From: Curtobacterium sp. MCBD17_032
GTDB lineage: Bacteria; Actinomycetota; Actinomycetes; Actinomycetales; Microbacteriaceae
Assembly (NCBI RefSeq): GCF_003234855.1
Contig: NZ_QKTO01000004.1
Span: 180,542 to 244,541, forward strand
DNA: 64,000 nt
Reading direction: 5' to 3'
Shown here: piece after piece, positions 41,001-47,735 of the stretch
Numbering within the stretch: position 1 is the stretch's first letter
Layout of the letters: every line of letters starts with the position of its first letter
Notes under the pieces: generated by a model
The model's database searches: none
Told to the model about the DNA's origin: nothing
Seen by the model: the letters and a program-made list of their open reading frames with translations, nothing else
Made by a program: the position numbers and the translations under genes

Positions 41001-42200
41001 TCAGAGCTTCGCGGGAAACGCGGAGCGGCGTCCGATCACGGTGAGCAAGACCGCGACTGCCCCGAAGGCGACCATCACCACGGCGAGGACGAGGCCGTCG
41101 AAGACGGTGAGGAGTGCGGCACCGAAGATCCCGGCGGCGAAGATGGCGATGTTGAACGCGACTGGCAGGAACGCGCTGGCAACGTCGGCGTTCTCGCCGC
41201 CTGCTGTGGTGAGGGCTGCTTGCAGCTGCGTGGACGCTCCACCGAAGCTGACGCCCCACAGCACCGCTGCGATCAGGATCGCGACGGTTGAGGTGTGGCC
41301 GACGAGGAGGATCACGCCGGTGACCACGAACAGTCCTGCGCTGGCATGCAGCAGGGGCCTCGGGTGCCGATCCAGGAGTGCGCCGGTGATGACGACACCG
41401 GCGATCGCGGCGATGCCGTAGACCAGCAGCATCAGTCCCGCGCTGACGCCGGTGTCGGTGGCGCGCAGGTACGGGGAGATGTACGTGTAGATGGTGTTGT
41501 GAGCGAGCATCCACGTGGCGATGACGGCCAGGATGATCGCGATGCCGCGGATGCGGAACACCTTCGCGACGGAGAGCTTCGCGGCGCTGGTCTGGCCGGG
41601 GGCGTCGGGGACGAACACGGCGATGAGGGCGAGGATCACGACGCCGATGAGGCTGAGGCCCGTGAACGACCACCGCCAGCTCAACGCGTTGCCGATGAAG
41701 GACCCGAGGGGCGTTCCGAGCGCGAAGCCGACGGGCGCGCCGGTGGAGACGATCGCGAGGGAGATGCCGGCGAAGCGAGCGGGGCTGATGCGGCGGGCGT
41801 AGGTCGCGAACATGCCCCAGATCGTTCCGGACATCGCACCGGCGATGAACCGGGTGATGAGGGCCACGGCGACGTTCGGCGCGAAGGCGGTGAGGGTGTT
41901 CGCGAGGATCAGGACCGCGATCGCGGTCATGATCAGCGGCTTCCGGCGAAGCCCTCTGGTGAGGGCGATCGCCGGGACGGTGGCGATGACGGTGCCGATG
42001 GCGTAGGCACTGACGAACAAGCCGACGGTGCCTTCGCTGGTGTGCATGCTGTCCGCGATGACGGGCAGCAGCCCGGCTGGCATGGTCTCCATGGCGACGA
42101 GGACGAATCCGATCGCAGCGAGGAGGGCGAGCGGGAACCAGGGCAGGCGGTCACGCCCGGTGTCGGGGATCGTCGGCTGGCTGGACGTTGTCGTGGTCAC
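41001..42200 (-). CDS. MFS transporter (drug efflux type)
   Basis: Taken from the GTG at 42198-42200 it has 399 residues, the normal size for a twelve-helix DHA1 antiporter. FPLALLAAIGFVLVAMETMPAGLLPVIAD is helix 1 with the E-x-M-P-x-G motif of this group, and ALTRGLRRKPLIMTAIAV is the motif A loop between helices 2 and 3. GAPVGFALGTPLGSFIG is the helix-5 antiporter motif C. The reading frame is open upstream into the HTH regulator with no stop, so translation could also yield a fusion. The GAAAG seven to eleven bases upstream and the canonical length favour a separate start. Probably an efflux pump controlled by its neighbour. Confidence 0.8.
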   Translation of the reverse strand: MTTTTSSQPTIPDTGRDRLPWFPLALLAAIGFVLVAMETMPAGLLPVIADSMHTSEGTVGLFVSAYAIGTVIATVPAIALTRGLRRKPLIMTAIAVLILANTLTAFAPNVAVALITRFIAGAMSGTIWGMFATYARRISPARFAGISLAIVSTGAPVGFALGTPLGSFIGNALSWRWSFTGLSLIGVVILALIAVFVPDAPGQTSAAKLSVAKVFRIRGIAIILAVIATWMLAHNTIYTYISPYLRATDTGVSAGLMLLVYGIAAIAGVVITGALLDRHPRPLLHASAGLFVVTGVILLVGHTSTVAILIAAVLWGVSFGGASTQLQAALTTAGGENADVASAFLPVAFNIAIFAAGIFGAALLTVFDGLVLAVVMVAFGAVAVLLTVIGRRSAFPAKL

Positions 42201-43187
42201 GGCGAGGCTTTCGTTGCAGGATCGGCTGTGGGACGGCCGAAGGCATGGTGGAGAACCCCGCACGCCAGGAGCGGACGGGGTTCGTGCAGGGCGCTGCCAG
42301 CTGTGGGTGACGGCTCGCGCCTTCTCGGCGATCTGTTCGGTGGCCGCCCACGACGCGAGCAGTCTCAGCGCGTCAGCGGTGGGGCTGCCGGGCACAGCGG
42401 GGTAGACGGTGAGGGTGTGGCCGGGAACGTCTTCGAGCTCCATGCCTTGGAAGGGCAGCTCGAGCAGGCCGACGACGGAGTGGTTCAAGCTCTTCGCGCC
42501 GGAGTAGTGGCGCCGGACGTCGTGCGCCGCCCACCTGGAGCGGAACTCGTCGCTGCGGACGGAGAGTTCCCCGACGAGCGCGGCGATACCTGGGTCGTGG
42601 GGGTTCCGGCCGGCGTCGCGGCGGAGGATCGCGACGTTGACGTTCGCTGCGCGATCCCAGTCGGGGTAGAAGTCGTACGCGCGGGGGTCGAGGAAGATGA
42701 ACCGGGAGTGGTTCGCGGGCCGGGCCGTCCCGCGGTACATGTCGGAGTACAGCGCGAACCCGAGGGTGTTCGCGGCGATGACGTCCATCCGGTTGTTACC
42801 GACGATGGCAGGCGCGTCGGTGATGGCGTCGAGCATGTACTGCACCGTTGCGGGCAGTTGCGCCGCGGCCGATGTGGTCTTCGCTCGTGCGCGGGTCGTC
42901 GTGGCGTTCGCGTCGCGTGCGAGGTCGAACAGGTGGTCATGCTCGGCACGGTCCAGGCTCAGCGCCGACGCGATCGCGTCGAGGACGCTGTCGGAGGCGC
43001 CGGACAGGTTCCCGCGTTCGAGGCGGGTGTAGTAGTCGACGCTGACGCCGGCGAGGCGAGCAACCTCCTCACGGCGCAGCCCGGGGACACGGCGTCGGGT
43101 GCCGAACTGCTCGACGCCGGCCTGCTCCGGCGTGATGCGCGCCCGGCGCGACGCCAGGAAGTCACGCACTTCAGCTCGGTTGTCCAT
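42201..43187 (-). CDS. HTH regulator (MmyB-like ligand-binding), stop codon lost
   Basis: Residues 1-80 are an XRE-type helix-turn-helix (RRVPGLRREEVARLAGVSVDYYTRLERGN), typical of the HTH_31 class. Residues 95-275 are the MmyB-like ligand-binding domain with DAPAIVGNNRMDVIAANTLGFALY, FLDPRAYDFYPDWDRAA and HYSGAKSLNHSVVGLLELPF. No stop follows: the frame continues through a Pro/Ser/Arg-rich stretch that looks non-coding and enters the MFS gene. The boundary given here is therefore arbitrary. An 8-base inverted repeat (GAACCCCG...CGGGGTTC, 42252-42282) in the linker looks like an old intergenic element. It normally represses a divergent or downstream oxidoreductase or pump. Confidence 0.78.
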
Positions 43188-43224
43188 ACCCACCACGGTA
43201 GGCGGTGATCCTCCGGGTCAGAGA

Positions 43225-43239
43225 GGGTCTGCAAGACCC
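43225..43239. promoter_or_regulatory. Candidate operator GGGTCT-GCA-AGACCC
   Basis: A perfect 6-base inverted repeat with a 3-base centre lies 38 bases upstream of the HTH regulator start, in the 139-base divergent region facing the dehydrogenase remnant. This is the expected place for the regulator's own operator. Confidence 0.45.
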
Positions 43240-43326
43240 CGTTTAGGCAGAACCTCACTACCCGTGCGATGACAGCCGTTCGATGGTGATGACCACGAAT
43301 CACCCGAACGATCGGATCCGCATCTG

Positions 43327-43640
43327 ATGCTCGCCACGATCATGCATGCCGCCCGCGAGGTCCGCGTCGACGAGCGTGACGAGCCGACCATCCAGCAGCC
43401 CACCGACGCGATCACCAAGCTCGTCGCGGCCTGCGTCTGCGGATCCGACCTCTGGCCGTACCGCGGTGACGACGCGGTCGATGAGCCCGTCCCGATGGGT
43501 CACGAGTACGTCGGCTCATCCCGCGCGGCATCGGCGGCGGAGAGCCCTCCCACGAGCCCACCGTGCTCGCAGACACGATCTGGCGCATCCACACCGAACG
43601 CGGCGACTTCCGCACCTACGCCGCGGACCTCGACAACTGA
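43327..43640 (+). pseudogene. Chimeric remnant: zinc alcohol dehydrogenase start plus unrelated C-terminus
   Basis: The first 60 codons are the N-terminus of a zinc-dependent alcohol dehydrogenase: MHAAREVRVDERDEPTIQQP, CVCGSDLWPYRG with the zinc cysteine, and MGHEYVG with the zinc His and Glu. After that the sequence shifts to another frame that reads HEPTVLADTIWRIHTERGDF and ends at a TGA at 43638-43640, the tail of a different protein I cannot name. A deletion has therefore joined two genes. About 300 codons of the dehydrogenase are gone. Confidence 0.8.
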
Positions 43641-43659
43641 CCACCATCAGGAGGACAGC

Positions 43660-44433
43660 ATGACCAGCACCAGCCCCGACCTGTTCACCGGCAAGGTCGC
43701 GTTCATCACCGGCGCCGGCAGCGGCATCGGCCGCGCCACCGCGCAGGCGTTCGCCGCGGAGGGCGCCCGAGTCGCCCTCGCCGACACGTCCGCTGACAGC
43801 CTCGACGAGACAGCGCAGCTCATCCGCGACGACGGTGGAGGAGCTCTCACCCTCCCCGTCGACGTCACCAATGCCGACGACGTGCACGCAGCGGTCGCGG
43901 ACACCGTCAGCACGTTCGGTCGCCTCGACATCGCGTTCGACAACGCCGGCATCGAGCAGGAGCAGACGCCGACCGCGGACCTCCCGGTCGAGGAGTGGGA
44001 CCGGATCGTCGCGACCGACCTGCGAGGAGTGTTCCTCTGCATCCAGCAGGAGATCCCCGCGATCATCGCCGCGGGGGGCGGCTCCATCGTCAACACCTCC
44101 TCCGGGGCAGGCGTCATCGGGATCGCCGGGCAAGCCGCTCACGCTGCCGCCGAGCACGGGCTGATCGGCCTGACGAAGTCCGCGGCGCTGGAGTACATCG
44201 ACCAGTGCGTCCGGATCAACGCCGTCGCGCCCGGCGTCATCGACACCGTGATGATGGGCCGCGTCACCGGCGGCACCGACGAAGGCCGGCAGACGATGAC
44301 CGCGCAGGAACCCATCGGACGGATGGGTCGACCGGAAGAGATCGCGTCGGCAGTGCTGTGGACGTGCTCCGAAGGTGGTGCCTTCACCGTCGGCCACACG
44401 CTCATCGTCGACGGCGGGCGGACCGTTGGGTGA
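43660..44433 (+). CDS. SDR family protein lacking the catalytic Tyr and Lys
   Basis: A 257-residue short-chain dehydrogenase fold with a clean CAGGAGGAC ribosome binding site. The cofactor loop ITGAGSGIG (16-24), DNAG (94-97) and INAVAPGVIDTVM are intact. The catalytic block should read GQAAYAAAKHG; it reads GQAAHAAAEHG. His161 (CAC at 44140) replaces Tyr and Glu165 (GAG at 44152) replaces Lys, each one base from the expected codon. The serine region NTSSGAG is present. The protein should bind NAD(P) but lack normal oxidoreductase activity. Its stop overlaps the start of the lipoprotein gene. Confidence 0.85.
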   Translation: MTSTSPDLFTGKVAFITGAGSGIGRATAQAFAAEGARVALADTSADSLDETAQLIRDDGGGALTLPVDVTNADDVHAAVADTVSTFGRLDIAFDNAGIEQEQTPTADLPVEEWDRIVATDLRGVFLCIQQEIPAIIAAGGGSIVNTSSGAGVIGIAGQAAHAAAEHGLIGLTKSAALEYIDQCVRINAVAPGVIDTVMMGRVTGGTDEGRQTMTAQEPIGRMGRPEEIASAVLWTCSEGGAFTVGHTLIVDGGRTVG

Positions 44434-44941
44434 CCGCCGGCTCCACGCAGCACTCACACTCCCCATCGTCACCCTGCTCGGCGTCCTCGCCACGGGCTGT
44501 TCCAGTGAGGGCCCTGCCACGTCGTCCGACACCGTCACCGCAGGGGCCGCACCGGGTACGGCATCCGCCACCGCGAGCAGCGCAGCGAACACTCCGATCC
44601 AGATCCGCATCGGCGACACCGTGATCAAGGGCTCGCTGAACGACACCGCTCCCGCACGGGCGCTCCTGTCCCGGCTGCCCCTCACTCTGGACTTCGGAGA
44701 CCTGAACGGCGAAGAGAAGATCGGGCACCTCGATCAGGAGCTGCCCATGACCCGCATGCCGGCCGGCGACGACCCGATCCCCGGCGACATCGGTTACTAC
44801 GCCCCCTGGGGCAACGTCGTCTTCTACTACGGCGACGTCAGCCGCTACGACGGCATCGCCCGGATCGGCACCCTCGAGCAGACAACCCCGATCCAACGCC
44901 ACGACGGCGACTTCTCCGCCACCATCCAACGCGCGAACTGA
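44426..44941 (+). CDS. Cyclophilin-like fold lipoprotein
   Basis: From the TTG at 44426 it has 171 residues. A lipoprotein signal (ALTLPIVTLLGVLATGC) ends at the lipidated cysteine, followed by a Ser/Thr/Ala linker. The domain from about 65 onward (QIRIGDTVIKGSLNDTAPARALLSRLPLTLDF) is the cyclophilin_like fold, with DIGYYAPWGNVVFYYGD as the second conserved block. These proteins are beta-barrels related to cyclophilins but without proven isomerase activity. The start overlaps the preceding SDR stop; another start inside the signal is possible. It belongs to the SDR-CMD-cupin set on the island. Confidence 0.75.
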   Translation: MGDRRLHAALTLPIVTLLGVLATGCSSEGPATSSDTVTAGAAPGTASATASSAANTPIQIRIGDTVIKGSLNDTAPARALLSRLPLTLDFGDLNGEEKIGHLDQELPMTRMPAGDDPIPGDIGYYAPWGNVVFYYGDVSRYDGIARIGTLEQTTPIQRHDGDFSATIQRAN

Positions 44942-45001
44942 CATCGCGCCGCACTCGCGGGGAACGATCTCGTCTCCTCGCAGAACAGGAAGCGTCACCT
45001 C

Positions 45002-45853
45002 ATGATCGACACCCAGGTCTGGCTCGTCACCGGAGCAAGCCGCGGCATGGGCACCGAGTTCGCTCGCGCAGCCCTCACCGCAGGCCACCACGTCGTCGCC
45101 ACCGGCCGCGACGCACAACGAGTCCGCGACGCGGTCGGCGAGCACGACAACCTCCTCGCCGTCGCGCTCGACGTCACCGACGAGAGCGCCGCCACCACCG
45201 CGGTCGCCGCCGCGACCGAGCAGTTCGGACGCATCGATGTCCTCGTGAACAACGCCGGCAGCTTCCAGGCCGGCTTCTTCGAGGAGCTCAGCGCGGAGCA
45301 GTTCCGCACGCAGATGGACACCAACTTCTTCGGCGCCCTCAACGTGACCCGAGCCGTCCTGCCGTTCATGCGACAGCAGCGTTCCGGCCGGATCATCAGC
45401 ATCAGCTCGACCGCGGGCATCGTCGCCAACGCTGGCGGCAGCGCCTACTCCGCCTCCAAGTTCGCGCTCGAAGGTTGGATGGAAGCACTCCGAGGCGAGG
45501 TCGAGCCGTTCGGGATCCACACCACCGTCGTCGAGCCCGGTTTCTTCCGCACCGACCTCCTCGCCGAGGGCAACTCGACGTTCTGGGGCGACGTGCACGT
45601 CGATGACTACGCGCCCCTGTCCGACCAGGCCAAGGGGTTCTTCCGCAGCATGGAAGGCCGGCAGACCGGCGACCCCGCGAAGCTCGCACAGACGATCATC
45701 AAGCTCGCCGCCATGCCCGAGCCGCCGTTGCGACTCCCGGCAGGCGAGGACAGTGTCGACGGGATCGTGCAGAAGGGTGCGCAGCTCGCCGAGCAGGCCC
45801 GTGCGTTCCCCGAGCTCTCCGACGACCTCAACCACGAAGGAGCAGCGGCATGA
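45002..45853 (+). CDS. Short-chain dehydrogenase/reductase
   Basis: A 283-residue classical SDR. VTGASRGMG is the NADP-type loop, VNNAGSF the stabilising motif, ISSTAGIVANAGGSAYSASKFALEG holds the catalytic Ser, Tyr and Lys in the intact YSASK form, and VVEPGFFRTDLL follows. The C-terminal extension with a HVDDYAPLSDQAKGFF block is typical of the oxidoreductases paired with an MmyB-like regulator. AGGAAG precedes the ATG. It overlaps the CMD-like gene by four bases. It is intact, unlike the SDR at 43660. Confidence 0.88.
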   Translation: MIDTQVWLVTGASRGMGTEFARAALTAGHHVVATGRDAQRVRDAVGEHDNLLAVALDVTDESAATTAVAAATEQFGRIDVLVNNAGSFQAGFFEELSAEQFRTQMDTNFFGALNVTRAVLPFMRQQRSGRIISISSTAGIVANAGGSAYSASKFALEGWMEALRGEVEPFGIHTTVVEPGFFRTDLLAEGNSTFWGDVHVDDYAPLSDQAKGFFRSMEGRQTGDPAKLAQTIIKLAAMPEPPLRLPAGEDSVDGIVQKGAQLAEQARAFPELSDDLNHEGAAA

Positions 45854-46047
45854 CTGATCAGCCGAAGCAGATCGGCGGCGGGAACACCGAACAGCTCCGC
45901 TTCCACCTCGGCCGCGCCGTCGAGAACGGCGTCACCCAGGACGAACTCATCGAAGCGATCACCCACGTGACGCTCTACGCCGGCTGGCCGAACGGCATGG
46001 CAGCGATGGGCGTCGCGAAGCGACTCTTCGCACCGGAGGAACAGTGA
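45850..46047 (+). CDS. Carboxymuconolactone decarboxylase-family protein, internally deleted
   Basis: Only 65 residues. The family start (MTDQPKQIG) is joined directly to the second half of the domain (TEQLRFHLGRAVENGVTQDELIEAITHVTLYAGWPNGM). About 45 residues between are missing compared with the normal 110-120-residue proteins, including the helix that normally carries the D-R-S-L-V stretch. The frame is still open, and the start and stop overlap the neighbours, so it is transcribed in the operon. It is unlikely to fold as the usual all-helical domain. The family includes gamma-carboxymuconolactone decarboxylase and AhpD-like peroxidase partners. Confidence 0.7.
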   Translation: MTDQPKQIGGGNTEQLRFHLGRAVENGVTQDELIEAITHVTLYAGWPNGMAAMGVAKRLFAPEEQ

Positions 46048-46445
46048 ACATCGAGCCCGCAACACCGACCTCGAAGAACCCGCCGGAGCAGTTCGACGGA
46101 GACGTCTGGCTCGACCCGATCGCGCTCCCTCACGAAGACGGACAGCACATGGTCGTCGCGACCGTTCGCTTCGCCCCCGGCGCCCGCACAGCGTGGCACT
46201 CCCACGAGAAGGGCCAGTACCTCCGCGTCACAGCCGGTGTCGGCCGCTTCGGAACACGCGACGGTCAGATCATCGACGTGCACCCCGGCCAGACGATCTA
46301 CACCCCGCCCGGCCAGGAACACTTCCACGCCGCAGCCCCCGGAGTGTTCATGGAACACATCGCGATGCTCGAGAACGGTGACGATCCTGCCACCACCACG
46401 ACGTGGCTCGAACACATCACCGACGACGAGTTCAACGGGCACTGA
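46044..46445 (+). CDS. Cupin-domain protein
   Basis: A 133-residue single-domain cupin. Motif 1 is GARTAWHSHEKGQYLRVTAGVGRFG with two metal His and a Glu-like position, motif 2 is VHPGQTIYTPPGQEHFHAAAP with the third His. It resembles the (R)-mandelonitrile lyase-like / HNL cupin group, often found behind a carboxymuconolactone decarboxylase-family gene as here. It starts with GTG overlapping the preceding stop and ends the island operon before a strong terminator. Actual reaction unknown. Confidence 0.85.
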   Translation: MNIEPATPTSKNPPEQFDGDVWLDPIALPHEDGQHMVVATVRFAPGARTAWHSHEKGQYLRVTAGVGRFGTRDGQIIDVHPGQTIYTPPGQEHFHAAAPGVFMEHIAMLENGDDPATTTTWLEHITDDEFNGH

Positions 46446-46459
46446 CCCACGCCACCACA

Positions 46460-46498
46460 ACGAGCGAGACCTCTGCGCAACACAGAGGTCTCGCTCGT
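46460..46498 (+). terminator. Terminator of the island operon
   Basis: A perfect 16-base inverted repeat (46460-46475 and 46483-46498) with the loop CGCAACA begins 15 bases after the cupin stop codon. A short pyrimidine-rich run follows. Confidence 0.88.
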
Positions 46499-46686
46499 CT
46501 CATTCGACGATCGGCGACCGGTCGTCTGCGCCGGAAGGCGCCCGAGGTCAATGCAGGGTGACCTTCCACGTCTCGAGCCAGGGGATGACGCTGCGCAGGT
46601 CGTTTGCGTCAACGGCAGCGGATGCGGCCGCCCGAGCCATCGCGCACGCGGACCGGCGTACATCAAGCCCGGCCTACCGGACCCAG

Positions 46687-46836
46687 TCGGATCTGTCTCA
46701 GACGCTCGGTGCGATCAGCCGGTTCGCAGCCGTCGTACTGAGCGACGCCTCCTTCAGCAAGGGCTGGACGCAGTACGAGCTGGACGGGATCGTCACCCGC
46801 GACATCGGAGGGCAGCAGAAGCTGCTCCCGATCTGT
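46687..46836 (+). pseudogene. TIR-domain protein fragment
   Basis: One frame reads LSQTLGAISRFAAVVLSDASFSKGWTQYELDGIV and ends GGQQKLLPI. This is the middle of a bacterial TIR domain: the S-R-F-x-x-V-V-L-S strand, F-x-K-x-W, and the conserved E-L-D-G-I-V-T-R helix. The N-terminal strand, the catalytic region and everything after L-P-I are absent and no start codon fits. It is a relic, perhaps of an antiphage or NAD-consuming effector gene. Confidence 0.65.
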
Positions 46837-46905
46837 GAACGAGCGAAACGTGCCAAGACCGCGCCAGGCGCCATGGCTCTCCGATGCCGCCGCACTCGGG
46901 CAACG

Positions 46906-46934
46906 CGAAAACCCCCGGTTTCCCGGGGGTTTCG
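46906..46934 (-). terminator. Terminator of tRNA-Val(GAC)
   Basis: CGAAAACCCCCGG and CCCGGGGGTTTCG (46906-46918 and 46922-46934) form a GC-rich hairpin with a single bulge, ending five bases past the tRNA-Val 3' end on the minus strand. Confidence 0.7.
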
Positions 46935-46939
46935 TACTG

Positions 46940-47011
46940 TGGGCGATACTGGGATCGAACCAGTGACCTCTTCCGTGTCAGGGAAGCGCGCTACCGCTGC
47001 GCCAATCGCCC
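46940..47011 (-). tRNA. tRNA-Val (GAC)
   Basis: Acceptor GGGCGAT/ATCGCCC, anticodon stem CTTCC/GGAAG around CTGACAC (anticodon GAC), T-loop GGTTCGATCC. Discriminator A, no encoded CCA. The 5' half of this gene is the part duplicated at 39695. Confidence 0.95.
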
Positions 47012-47034
47012 AGATGAGTTCCGCCGGAGCGGAC

Positions 47035-47108
47035 TGGAGGTGGGGACGGGATTCGAACCCGCGTGGACGGCTTTGCAGGCCGCTGCCTCGCCTCTCGGCC
47101 ACCCCACC
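47035..47108 (-). tRNA. tRNA-Cys (GCA)
   Basis: Acceptor GGTGGGG/CCCCACC, anticodon stem GCGGC/GCCGT around CTGCAAA (anticodon GCA), T-loop GGTTCGAATCC. Discriminator U. Unlike its neighbours it has an encoded CCA end (47035-47037). Confidence 0.95.
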
Positions 47109-47166
47109 ATCAAGGTCCACGTCTGGCGTAGTACCCGATCGGTGGGATACCTCTTCTGGAGAGTTG

Positions 47167-47186
47167 CTGTCTTCCGGAGAAGACAG
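47167..47186 (-). terminator. Small hairpin behind tRNA-Gly copy 2
   Basis: CTGTCTTC and GAAGACAG pair perfectly around CGGA, eight bases past the 3' end of the tRNA-Gly on the minus strand. It may end or process the transcript. Confidence 0.5.
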
Positions 47187-47194
47187 GCACCTCG

Positions 47195-47266
47195 AGCGGA
47201 TGACGAGATTCGAACTCGCGACCCTCACCTTGGCAAGGTGATGCGCTACCACTGCGCCACATCCGC
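47195..47266 (-). tRNA. tRNA-Gly (GCC), copy 2
   Basis: Base-for-base the same as copy 1 at 36882-36953: acceptor GCGGATG/CATCCGC, anticodon loop TTGCCAA. The flanks differ from copy 1, so the identity is limited to the gene. It heads the Gly-Cys-Val minus-strand array. Confidence 0.95.
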
Positions 47267-47323
47267 ATGGTCTGACCTGAGTCACACCGGTGTTGTCCGA
47301 CCCGCTCTCGCGGCGACTCGTAA

Positions 47324-47352
47324 ACTGTACCCAGATCACGCTGTTTCTCCAA
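47324..47352 (-). promoter_or_regulatory. Promoter of the tRNA-Gly-Cys-Val array
   Basis: On the minus strand TTGGAG (47347-47352) and TACAGT (47324-47329) are spaced by 17 bases, a good vegetative promoter. Transcription would start near 47317, about 50 bases before tRNA-Gly. The TACAGT box is also found before tRNA-Gly copy 1. Confidence 0.6.
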
Positions 47353-47514
47353 AACCGGTTCCGTCCACCGGGCGTGTCCCCCGGAGCGGTGCGGATCGGC
47401 GGGGTCTCCATGGGCCTCCCGGCCGGTCTGGCCGTGAGCGACGCGCGCGACCGGCGACGCGTGTTCGGAGCACGGCCCGACATCCGCTACTATCGATCCG
47501 CACGCAAGTGCAGG

Positions 47515-47587
47515 GGGCGATTGGCGCAGTTGGTAGCGCGCTTCGTTCACACCGAAGAGGTCATCAGTTCGAGTCTGGTATCGCCCA
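47515..47587 (+). tRNA. tRNA-Val (CAC)
   Basis: Acceptor GGGCGAT/ATCGCCC, anticodon stem CTTCG/CGAAG around TTCACAC (anticodon CAC). Discriminator A, no encoded CCA. Divergent from the Gly-Cys-Val array. A TACTAT box lies about 25 bases upstream. Confidence 0.95.
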
Positions 47588-47615
47588 CGAGCCCGTCCAG
47601 GGCCGGAACACCACC

Positions 47616-47649
47616 CGAAGAGCCCGACGCAACCGCGTCGGGCTCTTCG
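47616..47649 (+). terminator. Terminator of tRNA-Val(CAC)
   Basis: A perfect 15-base inverted repeat (47616-47630 and 47635-47649) with the loop AACC, 28 bases past the tRNA. It isolates the Jet operon from tRNA transcription. Confidence 0.85.
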
Positions 47650-47703
47650 CATCCCACGACCTCTGCGCATCCCACCACCTCTGCGCACACCACCACCTCT
47701 TCA
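47650..47703 (+). repeat. 18-bp imperfect tandem repeat, three copies
   Basis: Units 47650-47667, 47668-47685 and 47686-47703 follow CA(T/C)(C/A)CCAC(G/C)ACCTCT with the first two differing at one base. They fill the leader between the tRNA terminator and the jetA start, where a promoter or regulator site would be expected. Confidence 0.7.
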
Positions 47704-47735
47704 CACCCACGACCCGTCCGACCACCAGGGGCAGC

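Larger units (their letters stand above)
39695..47058. mobile_element. Putative tRNA-bounded accessory island
   Basis: The segment is flanked by a 76-bp direct repeat made of tRNA sequence, the classic footprint of tRNA-targeted integration or of recombination between tRNA copies. Its content is accessory and damaged: HTH-MFS readthrough, chimeric dehydrogenase fragments, a mutated SDR, a CMD with a deletion, a TIR scrap. No integrase or transposase remains. The exact mechanism (integration followed by loss of the integrase, or tandem duplication) is inference. Confidence 0.5.

Noticed and set aside
46551..46640. Short minus-strand frame ending DLRSVIPWLETWKVTLH
   Set aside because: It looks protein-like for about 30 codons but has no start signal or family match; it overlaps other relics and could not be supported as a gene.
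39695..47058. An insertion sequence or active integrative element
   Set aside because: No transposase, integrase, terminal inverted repeats or replication gene was found; only passive repeat boundaries remain.
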